DNA of 26,580 nt from Hyphochytrium catenoides (taxonomy: Eukaryota; Sar; Hyphochytriomycetes; Hyphochytriales; Hyphochytriaceae), in assembly GCA_900088475.1 (NCBI GenBank), contig FLMG01004535.1, positions 51,958 to 78,537 on the forward strand, given 5' to 3'. Shown piece by piece: positions 16,270-26,580 of the stretch. A program made the position numbers and the translations under genes. The notes beneath the pieces were generated by a model that saw only the letters and a program-made list of their open reading frames with translations, was not told where the DNA came from and made no database searches. Within the stretch, counting starts at the first letter, position 1; the number at the start of each line of letters is the position of its first letter.

Positions 16270-18304
16270 CTATGCTGATTCTTGAAGCATCTGATACTGG
16301 AGAAGACTGCCCGAGGTCATTGTCTGGCCAGTAGCCATCGGTCGTGCAGGATGCTGAGCCAACTCGGAGTCTGGCGGTCCATAGCCGCCCCCACCAGGGG
16401 AGAGGATGACCAGCCGCTCTCCTGGCTTTACATCCACAGTATTCTTGCCGCCCTAGAGATTAGAGATAGAGAGAAAAGGGATTAGATGGCCAGCAACTTC
16501 AGAGATAGGCCCCAATTGATGGGAATTCCGACAGGGCCTATAACGTGCGGTCAGACAGGATCTGCGCACAAAGCCTACCAGACTAATGACTCTTCCCTCC
16601 TTGATTAGAAGGTTCTTGCCTCTAGCTCCCGGCTCACCGCCAGCCATACCGTACCTACAAACCCACGTTGAGAACGAATGAGCGAAGAAGTGACAGACAA
16701 GCCTATCGCCATGGGCTGACTTACAATCGGACTTTAAGCTCAAATGAAGAGGGAAGGATGTAAATTAGGAGGAGTGACAAGTCAATGTGGCACAAGATGG
16801 AGCGAAACTTAAGCAACCAGCGAAGCAAGAGTGAACTTAGGCGACATCAAGACAAATGATGGCATGGGCCCTCCTTCGAGGTATAAGCAAAACGGTAAAG
16901 GAACGTACGGCTCCGTAACTCTGCGCTCCGACAGAATGCTGACGGTCAGAGGCTTCAAGAACTCAAGCTCGCGAATCACTCCATCGCCTCCTCTAAACGC
17001 CCCGCTCCCTCCAGAGTCTGGCCGTAGGCTAAAACGCTGAAGGATCACGGGATACCTACAAGAAGGAGTCAGCGAACTCGAGCGGAAAGGGAGGTAGCAG
17101 AGATGTAAGGGGACGCAGAGAAAGAAGAGACATAGAGACTTGAAAAAGGAGACAGGACTAGCAGGGTTCACAGGCTTGGAGGTAACTGTGATCCCCGTGG
17201 TATTCTAGGGTTGTCTGAGATCAACCACGCAATTGCCTGGCGGCCTAGAAGTGCAGGAAAGTAGACTTAGCAGACGAGTGATGCTTCATACCGGCGCTCC
17301 AGGATCTCCGGATCTGTGATTCTGGTGTTGGTCATGTGAGTGTGCACACCACTCCGGCCATTCCAGTGAGGGCCCGCACCTGAAGATGGCGTACTCAGTG
17401 GAAGACATGTATCGGCCAGCTTTGAGGTTATGCCGATGAAAGTGAGGAAGCAGACCCTCGAATACAGAGTATGAAGTTGGAGTACAGGCTCTGGGAATAC
17501 ATTGAAACGACGAGGACGAATGTACGCCACAGAGAGAACGCAGGGGTAGGGAGCACCAGGTTTCAGTGGTCACAGGAGAGAAGACAAGTGGCTGCTGAGG
17601 ACTACCTGCACCGCCCGCGATGGTCTCATAGTAACCCAGTTCCGCATCTCCAAAAGTAAGGTTATTCATACAGCCTTGAGATGCTGCGCACACCTAAGTA
17701 AGGAGGATAAGATGGCGGGTATGCTATTCCTATCCTTTCGTGTGGCCACCAAGGAAACCGCTGGATTCTGCACGAAATTTTCTCTTCCTTGCTCTTCTCG
17801 CTTCCTCTCTCGGTTGTCCGACTCTTTTTGCGCCTTTTCTATCTTTGTCCCTTGGTCTTCCTAGTCACTATCTCTCGTCTTCCAAGATATGGAGTTGTTT
17901 CTAAGCACTCTCGTTACCTTGAAGGTTTTGAGGACGACGTCGGTAACGCGCTGAGAGGTAAGTACATTGCCTCCCACGACGGCCGCGCGATCTGAAGGGT
18001 TGAGCAGAGAGCCCTTCGGAATGATGACTGAGACAGGGGCCAGCACGCCTTGGTTTAGGGGAATATCCGAGCCCACCTACGGAACAAAGAGGGATGCAAA
18101 GATGTTATCGAAGGAAGACAAGAGGCATTGAGGCGAGCTGGTGGGATTGGGAAGAAGGGGTACCGTTGAAGGAGGGCGCACTGGTCTCTGCCCATCCAGG
18201 CAGTTTTACACGCTAAGATTGATCTTACTCACCAACATGCAGCGCAAGCAATAGATGATCGCGGAGTACGAGACTGCAGGGGGCGCGTTGATGTTTCCAT
18301 AGAC
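16270..18304 (-). other. OPLAH: 5-oxoprolinase exons 25-31
   Basis: Minus-strand exons: 18304-18233, 18076-17918, 17693-17606, 17379-17292, 17055-16909, 16654-16579, 16452-16270. They cover residues 1026-1295, the end of the hydantoinase B domain: [137 protein letters not shown]. The final exon adds a tail of about 37 poorly conserved residues after the glycine run. Confidence 0.92.
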
Positions 18305-21300
18305 CTAGACCATTAGGGTGAAAAGGAGGAAACGTGAGAGGGATGAAAACGCAGCTATCGTGCGAGCGATGCAGGAAAGACCAGCTAAGGCGGACAACTC
18401 TTTTAGCCTCCATTCCGACAGTGGACTAAACCTTAAGGCAACTATGGGGAGGAAGTGAGAAGGGAAGAGGCTACCTCGGGATCCGTTCCTGTGAAGTCAA
18501 AGACAGCGCTGCCATCCTCTCTGTTAATCGTAACAGTCAGCTTTATCTGCGAACCGTCGTCCATCAGATCTGAGCTGGCCACACTGTCGGTAGGGGCTAG
18601 GCCTTGGAAGACAGAGAAGTCGCGAAGCATCTCTCTCACGGCTTTTTCTGCAGTTTGCTTCGCAACCCATTGAATACATAGATTAGAGTCGTAACGGTCT
18701 TCCTTCAGACCGAAGTGGTTAGCAACCCACCTGAATATAGTTCATATACGCGTGAACAACTGGGAGAGAGTACTCGTCAATGAGCTCGCGCATGAGCTGC
18801 ACCCCCTTGTTGTTGGCAGCAACCTAGAGCGCGGCATGGGGCTAGGAGGTTAGTATGTCGACAGCAACAAAGATACCAGAAGTTACAGCTAAGAGAACTT
18901 GGAACGCCGGCGCGATCACCTGCCTTGCCACAGACGAGTGAATTGAGTTGACAGTACATTCTTGCTAAGAAGTTAGAGTATAGAGGCGGTTGCTTAAAGA
19001 AGTATACATGCAGAGGGTTATTTTTATCTTCACCTGCGCCTTGAGGTCTGAGAGGTTGTCTCTCAAGTTCCTGGTACCACTGTTGCCCGGCAGCTCACCC
19101 GGGGCCATCAGATATCGTGTGATTCCTGCTCGCATTAGCGCTCTACTTAGAGGAGATTCATCTTCTTCTCATCTCCCTTCTTAACGGTTCTCCTGTGCCA
19201 ATGGCCTTTCTCTCCCTGCATTTCCCCCATCTTCGAGCAGCATCTCTTGGCGGACCAGCCACCTAGCGGCAACTCTCAGACTCCATAACCCAACTCTGCT
19301 GCCTGTTCCATGGTGCTCACCTTCAGTGTCAAAGAGCCCGTCTGCTCCTTTCACCAGCTTAAAGGCTACGATCGCTGCTCCTTCGTCCTCGAGAGTTCTA
19401 GAAAGGGGAGGCATAGAGCCCTGTGGAACCAAAAAAGTCAAGGATACCCTTATTAAACATGGGGCTGAACTCCACAAGACTCAAAAGCTAATCTGCCAAA
19501 GAATCGAGAAGAAGCCAAGCTCAAACTCCTTACCGGTGCGATGCCTCCAATATCTGCGTGGTGTCCTCTGGCGGCAACAAAGAAGACAATTTTGCCCTCA
19601 TTGAAGACAGGGGTTATCACCGTGATATCAGGCAAATGGCTCCCTCCTACAAGGCAAACCCAGTTGTTAGCAAGGTCAGGAGACTAAATCAGTGCAGGAG
19701 ATCTCCGGTTCCATCTGAAAGGATAAAGAAGGGTAGGAAACGTGTTTCGATAGGAAGAAAATAGCAGTGAAGACCGGAAAGAAGTAGGGATAGGGTGTGA
19801 CCTTCTTGATCTAAACACTATCGGTGACCTGAAACTACTAGAAGATTACAGGCACAGACAGATGAGAGAGGCTTGGAAAGGGCAAAGGAAATGAGAAGAG
19901 AACCTGCGAGCTGTGGATGGTTTGACACTAAGACATCGCCTTCTTCAAGGTCATCCCCCCAGTACTTCAGCTGTTAGACAAGCGCGTTAGAACCCTCTCC
20001 CTAGCTCTACGAACATGGTAAAGCATGAAGGTGGAGAACGACTTTTGATGGCAGACCAAGCGATGCGAATTGCCTCTGCCTTGCCTGTGACCATCAGGGC
20101 CCTGCTCTTTCTCAAATACTCACCTGGAACTTGACTGCTTCTTGCATTGCTCCCAAATGTACAGGGAGGTGAGGGGCATTGGCTACCAGGCCTCCATCAG
20201 GCCCGAAAAGCGCACAAGAAAAATCCAATCTTTCTTTTATATTCACAGAGATCGATGTGCGCTGCAGTGTCCGACCCATCTGCTCCGCAATACCTGTCAC
20301 AGTACATAAGCATGACAGGGTGAGGAGAATGAATCAACTCTGGCGATGGCTCGTCGGCGCAGCAACTAAACCGCCATCAAGAACACAGAAAATCACAGGC
20401 AAGAAGGGTATGAGTGGTCGCAGGGTAGTTTGCTTTGGGAGAGTGGGAGTTCTTACCCATGAACCTATGTGAAAAGATTGAGAGCTGGATGGGATCTAGG
20501 GCAGTGTCGATTTGCTTCGCCCCTTGGGCTTCTACTGATATCTGAAGATCTCCATATCGCGTGATCTTAGCTGTGCATCCAGGCTCCACGACCACTGTGC
20601 TGACGTTCTAACGAGAAGGATGATGCGACAGACAAGGCAGCGAAGATAAGGAAGGGCGCCAGGGCTTTCCTTTGAGCTAGCGTCCGTTGCCCTTTCTGGT
20701 TCTCTAGTCCACCTTTTCTAACGCTTTTCATAAGCTCTTTATCCAGTCGTTGTATCGTACCTGCATAATGATGGCAGGACCCATTACAGTGTCACCAGCC
20801 GTCAGGTCCGCGAGGAAAAAGACAGGGATATCTTGCCTGCCGCCTGAACAAAATCGTTACGACTTCACCAACTCCGGGACAGAGAAGAGTTTTAAAGGAG
20901 CAAGAGAAAAACCATGGCCCAGGAGAAAGCGAGGAAAGCGGAAATAGGACCTAGCGAAGTCACAGATAGTAAGAGGTCTTTCTAATACATAGCCAGCCCT
21001 ACCTTCTTCAAAGTAGGTGGAAAATGAGGACCGAGGCTCTGGCTTCTTAGTGGACACCGGCAGCTCAGTTTCCATTTTGCTGCCACTTCGTCCGATACCA
21101 CGAACACGGAAATCGTCCACAATCAAGGATCTGAGAGGAATGGGGCGGAGGCCGTAAGAGTAGAGACGGGACCAAACAGAGAACTACCGCTCCGTGGCCA
21201 ACTACCGTGAGGCCCTTATTACTGTTCCATGCTTTGTCCCTTTGTTCCCGATCTCTGACTTCCATTCACTCAAAAGTCTCGGGATCCTAGCCTTCATTCT

Positions 21301-24300
21301 GAGCCTCTCTTACTTGCGAGCCCTGTAAGACGCTATCCTTTTCTCTCTCTTGTGATGTCATTTTCTCCCTTCTGCTTTGTCCTATACCGCTTCTGAAGTT
21401 TGCCCTACCACCAGCGTCTACGTGGCGTACCTTCCAGAGAGTGTAAAGCCATATTCTCGCTTATAGCGCTCAAAAAAAGTCGCGGCAAAATCGCTTGGGA
21501 GAGCCTTCGCCATCGTCATGACAGCATTATCTGTGCCCTGTATCGCATATCAGGTACGGAATAGAAGGGCTGTGATGAGCTGAAGAGAGCTTGTAATGAC
21601 AGGGACACCGCCAGACAAGGTGCAGAGAGTACAGCCCATAGTCTGGGTTACATACCCTTACCATATTGAAAGAATGTCCACTAGAATGGGCATAGTGAAG
21701 CGATAAACAAGGACAAAAGACCCGAAAACTTAAAGGTCGAAGGCAGCAGCACAGAGATAAAAGAAGAACATGAAAGAGATGCATTCCTGAGACACAGTCG
21801 TTTGGGCAGGGGAACTGCGATAGCTGATAGACAAAAAGCACTCTTTAGCAAATACCTCGTATCGAAGGTTAAGGTAGAACTCATACTCGACGTCTGTCAC
21901 GGGATCAAACCCTTGGGTAACAAGCTCGTCTTTGCATGCATTTTGAAGATGTAGCAGCCGGCTGGAGATAAAGTCCTACGAGGTACGATGGGTGAGAGCA
22001 GGAGCGATTGTACCGGGGAGCTTGAGCAAGCTTAGGAGAAAGGCACTATTCGCCAGACAAAGGGTAAAAACAAATGCCGTTGGACATCCAGCCACTGACG
22101 GGAGAAAGCCACTGACTGGAGAAAAGGAGGACGTGATATAGGCCGAAGGACACTACGGCAAAGCGGTAGCAGCTAGCTATGACTCTACTCGACCAAAAGA
22201 ACGCTTGAGGATGAGCAGCTTCCATTCTATTAGTACCATCTTCTCCTGGCCGTAGTGCAGCGCTGCAGGCTCCTGTCTCTCCACCACCACGTCGGCCATG
22301 GACAGCCCAAAAGCCGAGAGAATACCCGAAAAGCGGTGAATGAAGATCTTTTTCATTCTGAGAGTAGGAGAGTGACATAAGGGCGCACAAGAAGACAGCA
22401 AAGGATCAGCTGAGGAACATGGAGAACTACAGCCAGGAAGGTTTTACAAAGGCCGGAAAGAGGCTCAGGACAACACCAGTGCTATGAGGAGCAGTAGCGC
22501 CTTACCCTAATGACTTAGCTATAGCGCACGCGTGCTGAGGCCCAGCACCTCCAAAGCAGGCCAAAATATGCTTCGTGATATCGTAGCCTTTCATCTGTGG
22601 CGCAGCAGATTAGTTCAGGTCGTTCTGCGTTCAGTTGACATATTCTAAGAGAGGCCTGAAGCTTTTCAGTATCTGTCTCTTTTACACTCTGAGGGGCTAA
22701 ATCGAAAGAACTTTCACTGCCTCCTGGGAACCATATTCTCTGCTCAAAATGTCCCAACGCACCCTACTTTCCTGGCTTTATCGTCGTACGGATTCCAAGA
22801 TGAAGACTCCTTTCTCACCTGAGTCAGGTTGCGGATAGGTCGACACATTGCCTCGTTTGCCACTTTAATGAAGCCAAAGGCCACCTCGTCAACGGACAGG
22901 GGAGGGTGCTCTCCTTCTCTGTCGGCGTTGATCTCCCTTGCTAGCTCCTCAAACGCCCTTCGAGAGGACTCCACGTCCAGTGGCTGCTTCTCATCTGCAG
23001 AGATACAGTCGGAAGGTTATAGGCTAGCGTAAGGGGAAAGGAGAAGGCACAGGTGAAGGAAGGATCGAATGCCAACCAGAGAAGAGAAGTTTGACTAATA
23101 GTGGGACGTGCGGTCGGACACGAAGAAAGTGCTCGAAGTGCGAAGAAAGCGAGAGGGGCGCAGAATGAAAGCGCAGGAAGTAGAGCACTGGCTGTGGTCT
23201 GTCCTCACCTTCGCCAAAGATCTTAGGGAAATACTCTGGGATCACTCTCCCTAGTACCACGTTCGCATCGGTCACCGCGAGCTTCCCTCCTTTTTTCCTG
23301 TAGCACACAGGCCCAGGATGCGCTCCTGCGCTCTCTGGCCCGACCAGAAGCAGGCCCGATCGGTAGAATAGTCTCGATCCTCCTCCAGCGGCGACAGTGT
23401 TAATATCAAGCTGTGGAGCTTGAATCGTGATACCTGCTGTCGTGGTTTCGTACACATGCTCGAAGCTGGACGGGAAAGGAAAAATAAGACGCACCAGTGG
23501 AGGAGATGGCCATAGAGCTTATATGCAGAGAAATGGGCTAGTTCACTACTAACTGAACGAAATGTCGCGCAACAAAGTCTTGTAGAGACATTAAGGGAAG
23601 CATAACACTTGTAAGGGTTGGAGGAAGGAGAGAATCGCGTATCTTACACTCCACTATAGCGAGAGACATCGGTTGAAGTTCCTCCCATATCAAAGCCGAT
23701 AAGTGCCTGTTTCTCCATCCTTCCCTCTCCTTTATCTCCATTATCGTCCTCCCAGTAAGTGCTGGAGGCGTAACCCACCACGCCTCCAGCAGGGCCGGAT
23801 AGGATGGCCTTATGTCCACTAAAGGACTGCAACGGGGTCAGGCCACCGTCTGATTGCATAAAAGAGACCTGAGGAGGGGCGAGAAGTCAGTAGCGGGACA
23901 AAGTCTAGGATGAGAGCAGCACGTGACGGCGCAGATTGGGATCTAACACCAAAATGAACGTCACAAGTGGAGACAATTCTATTGAAGAAGCCTAACTCCG
24001 TATTCAGCTCCTCCGTCTTTCTAGATCAGTACCGTGCAACCCCTCGTACAACCCACTGGTCAAGTCATTAAACTAGGGCTTCCCTTACCTGAACCCCCTC
24101 GAGGTTGTTGGCGAACCCTGAGCAGAAGGAGTTCAAATATGTCTGTGGCACACGCGACCTTAGATAGAGCAGTCATCGCGATTTGCTAGCTGGAATGCGC
24201 CAAAGCATGTCCCGTGATTGAAGAAAGCATAGAGAATGCCCAGACAGAGAAAGAAGATGAAGCACGGGTTCAAGGGAAGAGACAGAGGAAACGGCCTGGA

Positions 24301-25480
24301 CTGACGCTACAGCTTACCTTGATAACCGGGGTGAGGTAGGCATCCGCAGTTGTCGTGAAGCCTCGAGGAACGATCTTGACCATTGACATGACGCTCGAAG
24401 AGAGAGACACCTGGTCACCATTGAAGTTAGTTCTGTTTTCCCACGTGTCTTCCTTTCTTGGTTCTTTTTCTGGGTGCCATCTTCTAAGCAGACAGGATAT
24501 CCTACCTGTTTGAAACCTAGCTCCGCCGCTATAGCGCCAACCTCCCTTTCATGGCCTGGGAATGTGTAGGAGTGCATCAGCACCACCGCCACGCTTCGAA
24601 TGCCCTTGTCGTGGAGGCGCTGTAGCCAACAGAGAACGCAAATGGACAGAGTGAGGAAAATAAATAGAGTCCGATGCCCATGTGAGGTGGAAGTAGAAGG
24701 GGGAGGACACGGGTGAGGTACAGGGACAGACTCTTGAGGTCGCCATCGTTTGATAAAGTAAAAAGATGTTGTCGCTCTGGCCCCACCTGTAGCTCTTTCT
24801 TCAGCTTATCCCTCGCCAGCGGCTTCAGAATTCGGACTCTCTCTCCAGTGACTCCTATCCGCTCATTCTGTTCGAGAGGACTAGAGAGAGAAGGAGGAAG
24901 GAGCTGGACTCTTTCCTCCACCTCGACGACCTCTTCGTACAGGACCTGATTCCGTAGCCGCATCGGAGATTGAGTTGGGAAGAGGGTGAGAAGAGAGAGT
25001 GAGGAAGAAAGAGAGAGTGAGGAAGAAAGAGAGAGGGAGAGCAATAGAAGGCGGAAAGAAGAAGGTGCTTTAGCTATGAGAGGAGATGATGGCACCCTTC
25101 CTTCCTTTCTTGGTACTGCCGCTTTGTAGGCAACATAAGCAACACTCAGTGATCCGCTCAGTAAGGCTAGGACGCAGCCCTTCAGCCCTTCTTTTCCCTG
25201 GGGCCCTTCCTGCTCTGAAACTCTCTCTTCTTTGCCTTCTCTCCCTCTCTGTGGAACTACTCTCCCTCTCCTTCGTCCTCAGCTTCTTCTATCTACACCT
25301 ACGTCCGGCGTCTGTATCTGAAGGTCGAAGATCTTTGGCCTGCTCTGATTCCCAATGAATAGCAGGTCTTTAAAACCAGCAGTGCAAACCAAGGCACAAC
25401 GCTCTCCTTGACGTTCGAGCAAAGCGTTGGTAGCCACTGTCGTGCCTAGAGATGGCGAAGAAATTGAGAGACACCTTACC

Positions 25481-25535
<55 letters not shown>

Positions 25536-26212
25536 GAGAGGCAGACGGACAGACAGAGAACGACAGAAAGACAAAAGAACGAGAGAGAGCAAGAGAAAAG
25601 TCTGATAAGAGAAGAGAAGAGCAGAGTAAGAGAGAGAGAGAGAGAGAGAGAGAGGACGAAAATGAGAGAGAGAGAGAGCTCTACTGGCTGTTTGGTAGAG
25701 TTTGCCTCATCCTCCTCACCCATACGAATATACTCGATGCGGGAGGTGTCCAGCGGCTTGTCTCTTGGGTGGGCGATGCCTGTGACATCTTCTAAGATCC
25801 GTCTGATGCCCTCCCTGATAGGCAAGAGCCATGCAGGAGAGAGGATAGAAGAGGTGAGAATGGTAGGGAAGAGGGAAGGGTCAAGAGGGACAGTGTCTGA
25901 GAGAGAGAGAGAGAGAGTTTACCAAGTAGAGCAGATAAAGAGAAGGACACGTCGTTGGACTATTGTCCTCTTGCAGCTTCCTAGCGGTAGAGAAAGTTCC
26001 GCGTCGGAAGAAAGAAAAGGGCAGGAGAAGGACAAAGGAGGCAGAAGGAACCAGAGCAAGGGGTACCTTGGTGCGTCGGGGTAGTTCTCTGGGTCTTCTG
26101 ACAGGAGCTTGCAAACTCTGTAGCCTGGCTCTCCCGGGACAAAGGCGAACACATCGGTAAAGGTCCCACCGCGGTCAATAGAAAAGCGGAAGCCTTTCTT
26201 CTGCGATGCCAT
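16270..26212 (-). CDS. OPLAH: 5-oxoprolinase (ATP-hydrolysing), 31 exons
   Basis: I could place every exon from the ATG (26212-26210) to the stop TAG (16272-16270). The 31 exons total 3888 bases, 1295 residues, close to animal and plant enzymes of about 1270-1290. The enzyme cleaves 5-oxo-L-proline to L-glutamate with ATP, closing the gamma-glutamyl (glutathione) cycle in the cytosol. The HyuA-like half carries the two phosphate-binding signatures DRGGTFTD (13-20) and [10 protein letters not shown] (326-335), plus [10 protein letters not shown] and [10 protein letters not shown]. The HyuB-like half starts at [15 protein letters not shown] (about 738) and includes [85 protein letters not shown] and SPGGGGYG near the end. 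Both halves are complete with no broken motif. Exon coordinates are in the four block entries. Thirty introns (73-357 bases) make it 60% intron, which excludes bacterial contamination. Confidence 0.96.
18475..20607 (-). other. OPLAH: 5-oxoprolinase exons 17-24
   Basis: Minus-strand exons: 20607-20457, 20293-20124, 19970-19904, 19646-19534, 19420-19321, 19125-19034, 18823-18731, 18657-18475. They cover residues 703 to 1025, the first part of the hydantoinase B domain: [133 protein letters not shown] and [13 protein letters not shown]. The exon 19 donor is GTTCTC, a weak site. The intron before exon 24 is the shortest at 73 bases. Confidence 0.9.
20761..23868 (-). other. OPLAH: 5-oxoprolinase exons 8-16
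   Basis: Minus-strand exons: 23868-23648, 23465-23209, 22994-22819, 22594-22506, 22357-22237, 21975-21856, 21537-21431, 21130-21003, 20843-20761. They cover residues 269 to 702, the hydantoinase A core and linker: [119 protein letters not shown] and GPAIIMQ. The weakest splice call is the exon 12 donor (ATG|GTACTA, 22237/22236). It is required by phase and by family alignment, but reading through would hit a stop 17 codons later. Confidence 0.88.
24999..25034. repeat. Two tandem copies of an 18-bp purine unit in intron 3 of OPLAH
   Basis: The unit GTGAGGAAGAAAGAGAGA occurs twice in direct succession on the plus strand, followed by a partial purine-rich copy. On the coding strand it is the pyrimidine tract of intron 3, close before the exon 4 acceptor. 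Confidence 0.85.
25484..25678. repeat. (GA)n and (GACA)n microsatellite cluster in intron 2 of OPLAH
   Basis: The plus strand holds (GA)n at 25484-25515, passing into (GACA)n to about 25535. Two further (GA)n blocks lie at 25629-25654 and 25663-25678. All lie inside intron 2 (25446-25719). On the coding strand they read CT/TGTC. Confidence 0.92.
25899..25917. repeat. (GA)n microsatellite in intron 1 of OPLAH
   Basis: A nineteen-base uninterrupted GA run on the plus strand lies in intron 1 (25815-26066), about 85 bases before the exon 2 acceptor on the coding strand. Confidence 0.9.
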
Positions 26213-26250
26213 GCTGTCCTCTTCTTATTGTCCTTCTCCTGTAAAGATCT
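26213..26250. promoter_or_regulatory. 38-base spacer between two divergent start codons
   Basis: The 5-oxoprolinase ATG is at 26212 on the minus strand and an ATG opening a long plus-strand frame is at 26251. The spacer is pyrimidine-rich on the plus strand with no TATA-like element. If both genes are real, their transcripts must start inside each other or their promoters must overlap. If only 5-oxoprolinase is real, this is just its leader. Confidence 0.3.
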
Positions 26251-26580
26251 ATGGCTGCTGAGACGGGGAGAGTCAACCAGGAAGCAGACTGCACAATGCT
26301 GATCGAGTCTCCGTCTCCGGAGCACTTGCAAGCAGGACGGCCGCAGCTCTGTCGTGCCAAGACGGTCAATGAGGAAGAGACTTTTTATCTCCACGCTCCT
26401 CTTCTGTCCCAAGATGAATCACCTCTTCCTCGACAGTGTCGACTTCGGTACTCTGTTCACTCTCATTCTCTCTCGACTCAAGCTAGTGCTCTCACTCTCT
26501 CGCCTCATCTCCCTCTTCCTCTCTCCCTTGCTTACTTTCTTCTTCCTTCCCTCCTCTCCGTTGCCCCTCCTCTCTCTCTC
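26251..26580 (+). CDS. Possible first exon of a divergent gene (3' part outside the window)
   Basis: A frame opens at ATG 26251 and stays open for 110 codons to the window edge. The first 65 or so codons look like protein: MAAETGRVNQEADCTMLIES, then RAKTVNEEETFYLHAPLLSQ, with mixed charged and hydrophobic residues. After about 26448 the translation turns into Leu/Ser/Pro runs from a CT tract, as seen in the introns elsewhere. A donor at CTTCG|GTACTC (26448/26449) is therefore likely. No family is recognised. It could instead be the antisense of the 5-oxoprolinase leader, but the opposite strand is less protein-like here. Confidence 0.35.
   Translation, partial: MAAETGRVNQEADCTMLIESPSPEHLQAGRPQLCRAKTVNEEETFYLHAPLLSQDESPLPRQCRLRYSVHSHSLSTQASALTLSPHLPLPLSLAYFLLPSLLSVAPPLSL

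Larger units (their letters stand above)
24089..26212 (-). other. OPLAH: 5-oxoprolinase exons 1-7
   Basis: Minus-strand exons, high to low: 26212-26067, 25814-25720, 25445-25303, 24945-24787, 24619-24506, 24410-24318, 24142-24089. They cover residues 1-268, the hydantoinase A N-terminal region: [84 protein letters not shown]. The first three introns (252, 274 and 357 bases) contain CT simple repeats on the coding strand. The donor of exon 4 is GTGGGG, less usual than the GTAAG/GTGAG seen elsewhere. Confidence 0.9.

Noticed and set aside
16270-26212. Bacterial hydantoinase hyuA/hyuB operon or recent transfer from bacteria
   Set aside because: Both halves form one fused reading frame over 31 spliced exons, at the length and order of eukaryotic 5-oxoprolinase.
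1-26580. CRISPR arrays, insertion sequences, retroelement or viral genes
   Set aside because: No regularly spaced repeats, transposase, reverse transcriptase or long terminal repeats were seen on either strand.

Overview
The window is nuclear DNA of a eukaryote. All the large genes but one are interrupted by GT..AG introns of roughly 60 to 400 bases, and the splice acceptors follow long pyrimidine tracts. The most likely source is a stramenopile (heterokont) microbe or alga. The cytosolic ribosomal stalk protein P2 ends in a Gly/Met/Phe tail finishing in Asp-Asp-Tyr instead of the usual Gly-Phe-Gly-Leu-Phe-Asp, which I recall as a stramenopile trait. There is also an RWP-RK transcription factor, a family found in green plants, algae, amoebae and stramenopiles. 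This assignment is an inference and no marker here settles it.

Layout, left to right. (1) 102-5084, plus strand, 5' end outside the window: a five-exon regulatory protein with two PAS-type regions, an F-box and a C-terminal WD40 region. (2) 5085-6867: mostly non-coding, with one doubtful small spliced ORF, then the 5' leader intron of the P2 gene. (3) 6868-7285, plus: ribosomal protein P2. (4) 8195-10018, minus: an intronless gene for a secretory-pathway protein with a signal peptide, a duplicated 31-residue unit, about 28 degenerate 12-residue Lys/Ala/Glu repeats, and a C-terminal membrane helix with a short basic tail. I do not recognise its family. (5) 11311-12501, minus: a two-exon NADPH:quinone oxidoreductase of the zeta-crystallin type with a probable organelle-targeting extension. 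(6) 13511-16094, plus: a five-exon RWP-RK protein, divergent from the oxidoreductase across a 1 kb spacer with a large GA tract. (7) 16270-26212, minus: a complete 31-exon 5-oxoprolinase gene, tail to tail with the RWP-RK gene. (8) 26251 to the right edge, plus: an open frame that may be the first exon of a divergent gene starting 38 bases from the 5-oxoprolinase start codon.

The genes do not form an obvious pathway. 5-oxoprolinase (gamma-glutamyl/glutathione cycle) and the quinone reductase both touch redox metabolism, but they are 4 kb apart with another gene between them, so I claim no functional link. I reconstructed exon structures by hand, matching splice sites to reading phase and to the known protein families. 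The 5-oxoprolinase model closes exactly in phase over all 31 exons to 1295 residues. The observations most worth following are the PAS/F-box/WD40 architecture, the repeat-rich membrane protein, and the strand-dependent polypyrimidine tracts.
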